The translations under genes and the position numbers were made by a program. From Desulfobacter sp. (lineage in GTDB: Bacteria > Desulfobacterota > Desulfobacteria > Desulfobacterales > Desulfobacteraceae), in NCBI GenBank assembly GCA_028768545.1, contig CP054838.1:1853501-1917500 (forward strand): 64,000 nucleotides of DNA. The letters run 5' to 3'. Positions 1 to 10,498 of the stretch are shown here, piece after piece. The notes below the pieces were generated by a model, which was given only the letters and a program-made list of their open reading frames with translations, was not told the DNA's origin and searched no databases. The stretch's first letter is position 1. Every line of letters starts with the position of its first letter.

Positions 1-2
1 TT

Positions 3-447
3 AGCGCTACCTTTATCGCACCAGGTTCTGAGGGGGATTACATTATCAGCCGGGGCTATCACCTTGATAATGAAAAGGATACAATCCAAGACTATTCTGA
101 TCTTGATCTTTCCTATGTCTGGAGTGCAGGGGGACTGTGTCAACTGCAAAGGACCTTGGCCAATGGATTAGGCTTGTAGGGACGGATCAGGCCGTTCCTC
201 TGTCCGTGAAAGAGTATGCTCACAAAGGGATGAGCATTGAAAAAATATATATTACACTGCCGGAGTGATCAATGAGCCTGAAAAGATTTGGCCTAATGGT
301 ATTGTTATCGGATTCCACGGAGAGATGTGTTATGTGAAAAACAAAGGTCTTGCCGTTGTCGTTCTTTCCAATTGTACTATTGCCGATGCCGAAGGTGACC
401 CGGTCAAGGAGATCCTCAACAGCATCATTAATTTTTGCAGTCAATAG
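3..447 (+). pseudogene. Relic of a beta-lactamase/D-Ala-D-Ala carboxypeptidase-type serine hydrolase (C-terminal half)
   Basis: Reading from position 3, one frame encodes a stretch ending near 176 that includes the segment SYVWSAGGLCQLQRTLANGL, typical of the third conserved block of class C beta-lactamase/penicillin-binding-protein-like serine hydrolases. It stops at TAG 177-179. The matching C-terminus, with GFHGEMCYVKNKGLAVVVLSN (one residue varied from the usual GH-GG block) and a final amphipathic helix, continues in another frame from about 265 to the stop at 447. The middle is therefore frameshifted and carries a premature stop, and the gene enters from the left edge. The N-terminal SxxK half lies outside the window. 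I infer a dead gene; a sequencing error could explain part of the damage. Confidence 0.6.
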
Positions 448-490
448 GCCGACAGGGCTGAATTTATTAAATTCCCCATGGTCTATAGAA

Positions 491-1387
491 TCATCCCTTT
501 ATGGGCATGATCTGCTTTTGCTTTTTTTCCTTTTCCTCCCAGAGGCGGTTTAGCCAGTCACAGAACTCTTGTTTGAACCCAGGGTCGCTAAAATAATCCC
601 CCATGAGTTCCGGTCCTGTCGAAGTCACCTCAATATCCACAATGATCTGGCTGACCTTGCCGGAGATATAGTCCCAGAATGTGGGGATCCCGTTGGGATA
701 GACAATGGTGACATTGATGATTTTGTGAAGGTATTCCCCCATGGACCCCAGGACAAAGGCGATTCCGCCGGCCTTGGGCGGTAAAAGGTTGGAGAACGGG
801 GAGTTGAATTTTTCATGTTTTTCCGGTGTGAACCGGGTCCCTTCAACAAAGTTCATCACAGAGACCGGGGTGTGTTTGAATTTTTCGCAGGCCTTTTTGG
901 TGCTTTCAAGGTCCCTGCCTGCCAGGTGGGGGTTGGCCGCTAAGAATTTTTTTGAATAACGTTTCATAAACGGAAAATCAAGCGCCCACCAGGCCAGGCC
1001 CAGAAAGGGAACCCAGATCAACTCTTTTTTCAGGAAGAATTTGAGCATGGGAATTTTGCGGTTCAGCACTTTTTGAAGGACCAGGATGTCCACCCAGGAC
1101 TGGTGGTTGGAGATGACCAGATACCACTCTTTTTTTTTGAGCTGGGCAAGCCCGGTCACATCCCAGCGGATCTGGCTGAAAATACGGGAGTTGAGCCCGT
1201 TGATGCTGATCCACAGGGTGGCAATGCTGATGAGTATTTTGTCGAGGATCACAATGAATCCTTTGACCGGAATGAGAAATTTGAAAAAGGACAATAGGAT
1301 GAGAGGAACGGTCAAAAGGATGGTGTTTAATGCATAAACAAGAAAGGAGAGAATGCCTTTGACCGGAGAAGGAAGAAAATGGAGCAT
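491..1387 (-). CDS. 1-acylglycerol-3-phosphate-type acyltransferase (PlsC/YihG family), membrane protein
   Basis: A 298-residue protein with a long hydrophobic N-terminus (about residues 8-65) and the glycerolipid acyltransferase signatures NHQSWVD (block I, NHxxxxD, around residue 93) and VEGTRFT (block III, around residue 180). Length and the early membrane segments match E. coli YihG rather than the shorter PlsC. Family members move an acyl chain from acyl-CoA or acyl-ACP to a lysophospholipid at the inner membrane. It lies 6 bp downstream of the sigma-54 activator gene on the same strand, so the two are probably co-transcribed. The divergent neighbour is a PUFA-synthase-type megasynthase, so a role in placing its product into phospholipid is an attractive but unproven inference. 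Confidence 0.85.
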   Translation of the reverse strand: MLHFLPSPVKGILSFLVYALNTILLTVPLILLSFFKFLIPVKGFIVILDKILISIATLWISINGLNSRIFSQIRWDVTGLAQLKKKEWYLVISNHQSWVDILVLQKVLNRKIPMLKFFLKKELIWVPFLGLAWWALDFPFMKRYSKKFLAANPHLAGRDLESTKKACEKFKHTPVSVMNFVEGTRFTPEKHEKFNSPFSNLLPPKAGGIAFVLGSMGEYLHKIINVTIVYPNGIPTFWDYISGKVSQIIVDIEVTSTGPELMGDYFSDPGFKQEFCDWLNRLWEEKEKKQKQIMPIKG

Positions 1388-1393
1388 GGATGC

Positions 1394-2890
1394 TTATCCT
1401 TGGGTATAATAGTTTATATCTTTTTTAATGGTCCGCCTGTCCAGCCCGGTTTTCCGGGCCACTTTTTCATATGTGCCAAATGCATCGTACAAGAGTTTAC
1501 AATAGCCTGACACAAGATCGGGCACGGCAATGCTCTTTTCCCGGATACCCTTGCCCAGAACCTGTGCCAGGTCTGTTTGATCGGTATCCAGGGTTTCCTT
1601 GCCCGTATAATCCCTTCTGAGCAGGATTGATCTGACGCATTGCTCCAGTTCCCGCACGTTACCTGGCCATTGATAATGTTTTCCCAGGTTTCGGTCAATA
1701 ATTCTTTTTATTTTTTCAATAAGATCCGGAGCATGGGCGCCTGTCATCCGCTCTATGATAAAGCCGAGAAGATGGTCCAGCTCTTCCGGGGCCTCACTGA
1801 TACGCACGCTTAAAGGGGGGACTTCAATGATGTCCGAGCAGAGTCTATAATAAAAATCATCCCGAAATGTTTCTCCGCCGACGATTTGTTTTTTGGGCCG
1901 GTTGGTGGCGGCAATCACCCGGCCGTTGAACCGGGATGATTCATGGGCGCCCACTGGGGTGAAATGTCTTTCCTGGAGGACCCTGAGCAGTTTGATCTGA
2001 ACATGTCCGGGGATTTCTCCGATTTCGTCAAGCAGGATGGCCCCGTAGGGACTGCACCGGTTAAATGCGCCCCTATAATTTTCAACCGCCCCTGTGAATG
2101 CGCCCTTGGTATGGCCGAACAATTCTGATTCCAGCAGGGTTTCAGGGTATTGGGAAAGGTTGATGGAGGAAAATGCCCGGGTAAAGCTTTGGGCAAATCG
2201 TTTTTTTTCAGGATCAAATGGGATAAACCCGCTGCTGCCGATGGCCTTGGCCGCTGTTCCCTTGCCCGTGCCTGTCTCTCCTAGAAGCAGAGTGGAAAAA
2301 TCTTCCATCCGGTTCCATAAATATTTGTCATACAGTCCGATGTTATGGGTGAACACATTGTACCATAAATGTTTTTTCAGGGTGCGCATGCATGGGCTTG
2401 AACCCACCAGGCTGTTTGAAATAAAATAAAAGGCCCTGCGCAGTTGAAAAGACAGGGCAAAATAATGGTAAAATTTATCCGGATCAAACCCTTTATCCAG
2501 CCAGATTTGTTTTGCATCATCCACAAAATCGACTTTGATGGGGGTATCTTTGGCCTGGAGCTGGGTTTTGATGTGGTTGTCAAAATTTTCCCTGAACTTG
2601 TGGAAAATATCAAAAAGGTAGACCACCCTTAAAATTTCTCTGTCCGAGTCCTGATAGGCATTGATATCAGCCCGGTTAGCCCTTTTCAGCAGGTCTAAGC
2701 GTAGGTCCACCTCCCGCACGCAGTCATCCTTGCTTTTTCTTCGGGAGGCAGAGGAGATCAGGCCGGCAATCCGCCGGTCCAGCCGCTCCCTTAACCGGGA
2801 AAAAGGGTTGGCAAAGGCGGCATTGTAAACCGTCTTAAAAAAATGTCTCTCTTCTCTGTCCAGTGTCAGTATGGTTTGTCTTTGAGGCAT
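1394..2890 (-). CDS. Sigma-54-dependent transcriptional activator (AAA+ type) with an unrecognised N-terminal domain
   Basis: A 498-residue protein. The central AAA+ module has Walker A GETGTGKG (around residue 203), the sigma-54 contact loop GAFTGA, Walker B AILLDEIGE and the arginine-finger region. The C-terminus carries a Fis-like helix-turn-helix (YEKVARKTGLDRRTIKKDI). The first ~190 residues are not a receiver, GAF or PAS domain that I recognise. The ATG at 2890 starts a gene divergent from the lipid megasynthase beginning at 3094, with about 200 bp between them that could hold the controlled promoter. I found no convincing -24/-12 element there. Co-regulation of the acyltransferase downstream and the megasynthase is inferred from position only. 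Confidence 0.88.
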   Translation of the reverse strand: MPQRQTILTLDREERHFFKTVYNAAFANPFSRLRERLDRRIAGLISSASRRKSKDDCVREVDLRLDLLKRANRADINAYQDSDREILRVVYLFDIFHKFRENFDNHIKTQLQAKDTPIKVDFVDDAKQIWLDKGFDPDKFYHYFALSFQLRRAFYFISNSLVGSSPCMRTLKKHLWYNVFTHNIGLYDKYLWNRMEDFSTLLLGETGTGKGTAAKAIGSSGFIPFDPEKKRFAQSFTRAFSSINLSQYPETLLESELFGHTKGAFTGAVENYRGAFNRCSPYGAILLDEIGEIPGHVQIKLLRVLQERHFTPVGAHESSRFNGRVIAATNRPKKQIVGGETFRDDFYYRLCSDIIEVPPLSVRISEAPEELDHLLGFIIERMTGAHAPDLIEKIKRIIDRNLGKHYQWPGNVRELEQCVRSILLRRDYTGKETLDTDQTDLAQVLGKGIREKSIAVPDLVSGYCKLLYDAFGTYEKVARKTGLDRRTIKKDINYYTQG

Positions 2891-3093
2891 ATTCAGTCTT
2901 TTCTATAAAAGGTGTGCAAAATTGTACATTGAATGTTCATAAAATGCAAGGCAACTCCAAAGCCACTCGGGGGGCGTATAGTGAGGTGCTTAAAAAAAAC
3001 TTATTATTTCAAGGTCTTGTGTTCTTTATCCTCGGTTTTCTCCTTGGGGCATTGATCTTGGAATTGGCACAAATATTTTACGGAGATTCAACA

Positions 3094-4716
3094 ATGATCA
3101 GAAGAATACTGGGCTCAAGACTGCCTTTGATGATTTATACCCCCTCTAAGGTTTTTGACCTCAAATATATCAAGGCAATATCTGGGGCCGGTGCCCTGCC
3201 CGTGTTTGACACCGAGTTTTTAACCCGGGAAGATATCCTTGAAAAAGCCTCGCTGCTTTCCAAAGAGGGGCTTGGGTTCGGTTTGAGGCTGGCCTGTTTT
3301 GACAAGAATATTATCAATGAGCTGAAACAGAAAAATCTGCTGAATCTGGATCTTCTGGTGGTTCCTGTTGACCCGGAAGATGATTCCTTTGACCTAAAAA
3401 CAGGCCTGAAAGATTTTGGAGATACCAAGATCCTTCTCGAAATTCTGGATATAGGGCTCAATGAGGTCATTGGAGAAATAGAGCCCCATGCCTTGGTGGT
3501 TAAAGGGAATGAAGCCGGTGGAAGAGTGTCCCGGTATTCGTCTTTTATTCTCATGCAATGGTATCTGAAAAACAGCGGTCTGCCCGTTTTTGTCCATGGC
3601 GGGGTAGGACAGTATACGGCTGCCGGGATGTTGGCCGCAGGGGTTGCAGGGTTTGTCATGGACAGCCGGATGCTTTTGGCCGAGGAATCTCCGGTTTCAG
3701 ACCGGTTTAGACAGGTCCTGGCCAATGTGGACGAAGGGGATTCCACCCAGATCCGGTTTGGAAAAAATGTGATTTTCAGGGTGTTTGCAAAACTTGGGAC
3801 AAAGATTGTCAAAGACCTGAAACAAGAGGCCATACGCCTTTTTCAAGAAAAAACCGGGGATATTTATCCGCGTATTGCAGAAGAATTAACCGCCCTTGAT
3901 GATCCTGAAGCTGAGTTTTTCCAATCCCTGTTTTACCTGGGCCAGGATAGTCTTTTTGCCAAGGATTTTGTCAAAAACTCAAACTCCTTATCCCAGATGG
4001 TTCATGGGTTTTTTACGCGTTTGGGGATTCATTTGGACCTGGTGGACCAGCATGATCCGGTCCGGGAAAACTCTGAATTTGCCATGGACCAGAATATCCA
4101 ATATCCTTTGATCCAGGGACCCATGGCTAATATTTCAGACAATCCCGCCTTTGCTTCCAAGGTGCTGAAAGCCGGCGCGCTTCCTTTTTTTGCCGTGGGC
4201 AGCCTGCCTGTGGATCTGGCCGACAAGATGATCCGATCCGGGGCTGACAAACTGGATAATTTCGGGGCCGGCCTTGTGGGGATAGAGGCCTTTAACCCCC
4301 AGGTGCAAAACCATTTGGATATGGTCAAAAAACATAAGGTGCCCTATGCCCTGTTTGCCGGGGGCGTCCCCTCCCAGGTGGCAGAACTGGAAAAGGCCGG
4401 CACAAAAACATACTTGCATACCCCTTCGGTTTCCATGATGAAAAATGCTTTGGAAAACGGATGTACCCGGTTTATTTTTGAAGGAGGAGAGGCCGGCGGG
4501 CATGTGGGGTCTTTGACCTCAATGGTGCTCTGGGAGGCAGCCATTGCCGATCTTATCAATACCGGCCGGGATCTTTCAGGTCTTTTTTTGGTATTTGCCG
4601 GGGGGATTACCACCTGTTATGCCTCGTTTTTCATTTCTGGCCTGACCTCTTTTCTGGCGGCCAAAGGGGCCAGGATCGGCCTTCAGGTGGGCACTGCCTA
4701 TCATTTTTTCAAATGA
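3094..4716 (+). pseudogene. Part 1 of lipid megasynthase: tandem nitronate-monooxygenase/PfaD-type FMN enoyl reductase
   Basis: The open frame runs further upstream, but the ATG at 3094 with GGAG 8 bases before it is the likely start. The 541 residues contain two TIM-barrel-like halves of the 2-nitropropane-dioxygenase/FabK/PfaD type. The first has KGNEAGG and VHGGVG; the second opens with YPLIQGPMANISD and has FEGGEAGGHVG and FAGGI. Family members reduce enoyl-acyl intermediates with FMN. The frame stops at 4716, but homology resumes at once in the +1 frame from 4712 (NEVVETRAVQKQYQD, the usual C-terminal part of the second barrel), after the T6 run 4704-4709, where T5 would restore the frame. 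This is therefore the N-terminus of the protein continued below, not a separate gene. Confidence 0.8.
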
Positions 4717-7700
4717 AGTCGTAGAGACACGGGCGGTTCAGAAGCAATATCAGGATATTATCCTGGAACAAAATGAGACCGTGGTCATCGGCAGGACTTT
4801 AGGGCTTGCCTCCAGAACCGCACCCACCCCCTTTGCCCGGATGATCCGGGAAAATCGCTCTTTGTCAGACCGGAAGCGCGCTTTTGAAAAGAAGAATATC
4901 GGATCCCTCCTCATCGGTGCCAAGGGATTTTTACCTGATTTTAAACAGCCTGGAGAGGAACATTATACCTGGTTTGAGGGTGAGGAGCACAGGGAAAAAG
5001 GAAATTTCCTGGTGGGGGACAGCCTGGCCTTTTTTAAGGAACCGGTTTCCATTCAAAATATCTATGAGCAGTATTTTGCAGGTAAATCTCTGATGTTCAG
5101 GCATTTAAACGGTCTGGAGATTTTTTCAAGTCCCCAAAACAGGATTCATGACGAGATTGCCGTGGTGGGCATGGGCTGCACCTTGCCGGATGCCGACACC
5201 CCGGAAGAGCTGTGGGCCCATATCGTTGACAAGCAATACTCCATTTCGCCCATGCCGGACTCTCGTATGGACCGGGCGCTTTACTATGATCCGGATAAAA
5301 AGGCCGAAGACAAAACCTATACTGATCTTGCCGGCCATATCAAGGGATTTGAGTTTGACAAAGAACGGTTTGGTTATCTTGACGGCAAGGAAAAACATTT
5401 GTCCAGAAGCCAGCAAATGGTGCTTTCCACAGCGTATAAAGCCGTGGAAAGTGCAGGGCTTTTGGATGAAAATGATAAGATGATCTGTGATGATCCCAAA
5501 CGGACAGCCGTGATCATTGCCACCTGCCTGTCAAATGAGCTGGGAAACGACCTTCAGCTCAAATACTGGTATCCGGAACTGGTCTCCATGCTGGAAAAAC
5601 TGCCTGGTTTTTCAGATCTGAGCCAGGCACAAATCCAGGATGTAAAAGATGCCCTCAAGGCAGGCCTTGAAGGGGAGAACAAGGGGTATAATCCGGTACA
5701 CGGGATCCTTTTGAATATTGAAGCCTCAAGAATTGCCAGATATCTGGGCATACGGGGGATCAACTATATTGTGGATGCTGCCTGCGCCTCTTCCATGATC
5801 GCCATTGATGAGGCCTGCGGTGAACTTTTATCCGGGGACCATGACCAGGTGGTGGTGGGCGGGGTCAATACCCATTTGGCCCCTGAATCCTTTGTCGGGT
5901 TTGCCAAGATGGGGACCTTGTCGGCCAAAGGCTCTTTCCCCTTTGATTCCAGGGCTGACGGGTTTGTCCTGGGCGAGGGTGCCGTGGTTTATGTGCTCAA
6001 GCGGATGAAGGATGCCATCCGGGATAAAAATAAGATTTTCGGGATCATCAACGGGATCGGATCCAGTTCCGACGGGCGGGGAAAGTCCATTGCCGCTCCC
6101 AACCCCAAGGGCCAGGTCTTGAGCCTGGAACGCTGTTTTGAGGCGGTCCGCCCCGGGATCACCCTGGAAGATATCGGGTTTATCGAGGCCCACGGCACTT
6201 CCACCACAGTCGGTGACCAGGTGGAGCTGACCACTTTGGATGCGGTCTACAAAGATGCCCGGGCCGGGGTTTCCTCTATTAAATCACAGATCGGACATCT
6301 TTTGGGATGTGCCGGTGCTGCGGGCATGTTAAAGGCAATTCTGGCCGTGAACAAGGGCATGCTTCCCCCCAACGGACAGTTTGAACAGCTTTCTGAAGAT
6401 CATCATTTGGATGATTCTTCTCTTTTTATTGTCAAGGATGCCCAGGCCTGGGAACCTGAGAACAAGGCCAGCAGAAAGGCCGGGATTTCATCCTATGGAT
6501 TTGGCGGCATTAATTACCATCTGGTGCTCGAAGAGATGACCTCCCAATATGATCCCCTGAAGCGAAATATATTCAAGGACCTTGCCTATGATTTCAATGA
6601 TGACCGTATTGTGGTGGCCGGTTTGGGGACATTTTTGCCCGGGGCTGCCAATAGTGACACATTTTGGGAAAAACTTGAATCCGGGGAAAAGCAGCTCGCC
6701 CAAATTCCCGTGGACCGGTTTGACAATCAGGCCTATGCAGATGAAAGTAAGGATTCGTTTTACCATTTGCCCATGGTCAAGGCCGGCATGGTCAAAGGCC
6801 ATAAATTCAACAACCTCAAGTACAGGATGCCTCCCAAGATGGTGGCATCTGTGGAGCGGGGTCAGATATTCGGCCTTGAGGCGGCAGACAATGCCTTGAG
6901 TTCTTCAGGGCTTTTAAATGCCAAAACCGAACTGGCAAAAACCGGGGTCATTCTCGGCACCATTGCAGGAGAGCGCCAGAGCCGGAATATCATCCGGGTG
7001 AGAAAACAATTTATCGGCAATCTCATTGAAAATTGCCCGGGCCTGGACAAGACCGTGGGTAAAAATCTGTCCCGTGCCATGGTGGATGCCATTAAAAAGA
7101 GTATCCCGGAAAATAATGAAGACACCACCCCCGGGCTTTTGTCCAATATTATTTCAGGCCGGATTGCCAATTTTTTCGGCCTGAACGGTGCCAATTACGT
7201 GGTGGATGCCTCCTGCGCCTCTGCCACAATTGCATTCCGCAACAGCATCCGCCATCTGAAACAAAAGGATCTTGACTTTGTTCTGGCCGGAGGGGTGGAT
7301 TGCAACCTTTACCCTGCCGTGCTCATGGCTTTCAAGCGCCTGGGGCTTTTGTCCCCGGGGGATTGCAATTTCTTTGATTCCAGGGATAGGGGGTATGTCA
7401 TGGGAGAGGGGGCGGCCATCCATGTGGTCACCACCCTGAAAAAGGCAAAAGCGTCGGGCATGGATATTCTCGGAGAAATTAATGCCTGCGCCATGAGCTC
7501 TTCCGTGCTGGATCATCTGCTGGCACCTTCTGAAAAGACCTTTGTGGATGTGATTGACAAGGCCTATGAAGAATCAGGTGTCAGAAAATCCGATGTCAGC
7601 CACCTGGACCTCTTTGCCTTTTCCAATATTTTTGGGGATATGGTTGAAAAACAGGTGACCCAGGCCTGCTTTAATCATGAAATGCACTGCGGGAATGTCA

Positions 7701-9349
7701 AGCCCCAGTTCGGGTATTTCAAGGCAGCCAACCCGGCCGTGGCCCTGGCCAAGCTCATGCTCATGAATGCCAGGGGAAAAATTCTACCGGATTTCAACTA
7801 TGATGAAAAATTTTCCATTCTCAATCAATGCGAAAATTTAAGGCCTGCCCAAAAGATGATTGACCAGACCCCGGGCAAACCATTGAGGTTTGCCGCCAAT
7901 GTCAATGGGATCGGCGGCAACCACGGCCATCTGATCATGGGCAGCCTGCCCAGAGCTCTGGACCCGGCCGGAAATACCGCCGGAACTGAACCTGCCCTAA
8001 CCGCTGATTCGCCTGTGGCGGCCGCCATGGCAGTCCCGGCAGCGGCCATGTCCAAAGAACACCAAACGCCTGAATCAAGAGATCTTGTGCTGACCGATAC
8101 CCCCCATTCCGCAGACCCCCGTGGTAAACGACTGCGCATGGTGGCCCTTCTCTCCGGCCAGGGGGCCCAGCGTCCGGGCATGATGAAAGAGCTGTACGCG
8201 TCTGACGATCATATCCGATCGGTGATGGACAAGGGCGAAGCCATTTTTAAAAAATCCAGGGGATATTCTCTGCTGGATCTTATGTTTGGAGAAGATGATC
8301 AGCTCAACTCCACCCAGAACACCCAGCCCAGTGTGTTTCTTTCCTCTGCAGCGCTGTGCAGCCGGCTGGCCATGGAAGGGTTTTCACCCGATTATTATAT
8401 CGGCCACAGCGTGGGAGAATATACCGCCCTTTTTTGTTCCGGGGTACTCGGGTTTGAAGATGCCATGAATCTGATTATCAAACGGTCGGATCTGATGTTT
8501 CAAAGCACCCTGGAAAACCCGGGCAAAATCATGGTGGTGTTTAAAAATGAAAAACTCACCCAGGCGTTGATCCGCAAATCCTATGTCTCCAATATTTATA
8601 TCACCAACAAGAATTCGGAAAAACAGACGGCCGTCTCCGGCCGGGCCCAGGATATTGAGCTTTTCTGCAAGTTTTTAAGCAGGGAAGGTGAGGTGTATAA
8701 AAAACTCAACCTCACCGGCGCCTTTCACACCCCCATGCTGGACGGGGCGGCAACATCCCTTCGGACCTATCTGGATACATTGAAGTTTAGTTCCTCAGGT
8801 TATGGCCGGATTATTTCCAATACCCTGGCCAGACCCTATCCTGAAGATCCGGAAGCGGTAAAAGATCTTTTGGCCCGCCAGATCACAAGCCCTGTGGAAT
8901 TTATAAAATCCATTGAATATGTATACCGGTCCGGCCAGACCCATTTCATTGAAATCGGGCCATCAAGACTGCTGGTCAACCTGCTCAAACATATCAATAT
9001 CGGAGAGTTCGGCACAGCCGTGTCCGTGGACGGGCGCAAGGGTGAACTTGAGTCGTTTGAGGCCTGCCGCAAATATCTCATGGACTGCTCCAGCCTGTTT
9101 GAACCGCGGCCTGTCCAATCGGTCAATGAAAATTTTGAAAATAAAGAGGAGCTGTCCCCAATAGAAATGTCTCAGGATTTTGAGTCCTTTAAACAAAACA
9201 ACAAGTCTGCAGTTGACCAGATTTTATTCAAGGAATTTAAGCGCCTTAAAGAACAGGCGGCCGTAGATGCCATGGAACGGTTTGAATTTAACACCGATGG
9301 GATTGTGATTTCAGGCGTTTCCGTGGGGCTGCCCGGCAAGGGGCGTTAG
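4712..9349 (+). pseudogene. Part 2 of lipid megasynthase: KS - degenerate KS - acyltransferase
   Basis: About 1,545 residues continue the frameshifted part 1. Residues are numbered from the first ATG in this frame, at 4781. The first ketosynthase spans about 123-600, with active-site DAACASS near 335, EAHGTST and SQIGHLLGCAG, so the Cys-His-His triad is complete. A second ketosynthase-like domain spans about 607-1050. It keeps the Cys (DASCASA near 811), but the two histidine motifs are replaced by LFAFSN and QFGYFKAA. A malonyl-CoA acyltransferase follows (GQGAQRPG near 1123, nucleophile GHSVGEY near 1209). The frame ends in TAG at 9347-9349, inside the opening of a third ketosynthase (GVSVGLPG), and the same frame continues with VFAKDNFDAILNGENFI. 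This is a nonsense mutation inside a domain, not a natural end. KS and AT order resembles PfaA-type synthases. Confidence 0.85.
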
Positions 9350-10498
9350 GTCTTTGCCAAGGATAATTTTGATGCCATTCTCAACGGGGAAAATTTTATT
9401 GAACCCCTGGATTCAAGGGCCCTTGCAGGATTTACCGACAAGAATATCACCAAATTGTTCAAGCAGCCCGACGGAAATGCCAGATTTGTCCAGATTACCC
9501 GAACCGAGGATGTGATCCATCTGGCAGGGCAGCTGGGCTATTTTAATCTCACCGATGAATACGGCATAAAAGAACAATATGATGTGGCCATGGCCATGGG
9601 CATTGCCGCAGGCATTGAGGCCCTCAAAGATGCCAACATCCCTCTGGTCATGCAGTACAAAAAGGTCAAAGACGGCCGTTCCATGATTCCGGACGGTTTT
9701 GCCCTGCCCCAGGAGATGCAGGAGGATACCGGCATCATCATTACCTCGCTCTGGCCCAACGGAGAGACCCTGATTTCAGAACTTGAAAAATACTATTATG
9801 AAACCTTGTTTCTCAAACCCTATGAGGAATTTGAAAAAATTTATTATTACCTCATGGAAAAGGTGAGCGATCTTGGGATCAAAGATGAGCTCACCGACTG
9901 GTTTTTCAAGGCCAAATCCCGGAAAAGAGCGGATATTGGATCCTATAAGTTTGACAGAAATTTTCTGCTCAATGCCTGTCCTCTGGGATCGGCCCACCTG
10001 GCCCAGATCATCAAGGCCAAAGGGCCCAATACCCTGGTCTCTTCTGCCTGTGCCTCCACCACTCTGGCCATGGGCATTGCCGAAGACTGGATCCGGGTGG
10101 GCCGGTGCAAACGGGTCTTGGTTGTGGGGGGAGAGAATGCCACATCCCCGCACCAGGGCCAGTGGATTGGTTCGGGATTTTTAGCCCTGGGCGCCGCCAC
10201 CATTAAAAAGCGGATCTCCGAGGCAGCCAAACCCTTTGACGAGGATCGGAACGGCACCATCCTCGGTGCCGGTGCCGTGGGCCTGGTCATCGAAGACAAA
10301 GGATCTGCCGCCCAGAGGGGCATGAACGGCCAGTGCGAGATTTTGGGCACCCACATTGCCAATTCCGCCTATCACGCCTACAATATTGATGTGCCCCATA
10401 TGTCCTATGAGATGAAAAAATTTATCGTCAAGGTGGAGAAAAAAAAATCATCTGACCAAGGACCAGTATGCGGACAAACTTTTGTTCATGTCCCATGA
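9350..10498 (+). pseudogene. Part 3 of lipid megasynthase: N-terminal two thirds of third ketosynthase
   Basis: This continues in the same frame as part 2 after the TAG codon; the first downstream methionine is at 9608. It carries the ketosynthase nucleophile region LVSSACASTTLAMG and VVGGENATS, and the frame is lost at the A9 run 10439-10447. Removing one A gives VEKKNHLTKDQYADKLLFMSH, which joins directly to part 4. Sequence on both sides is well conserved, so the lesion is either very recent or a sequencing error. Confidence 0.8.

Noticed and set aside
9347-9349. Pyrrolysine readthrough of the internal TAG
   Set aside because: Some Desulfobacterota encode pyrrolysine, but other genes here end in TAG (for example 56834 and 62227), and the site is not in a methyltransferase. 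A nonsense mutation is simpler.
10439-10447. Programmed frameshift at A9 in the megasynthase
   Set aside because: The change needed is +1 base removal and no slippery heptamer gives the required shift in a natural way; the gene has other lesions.
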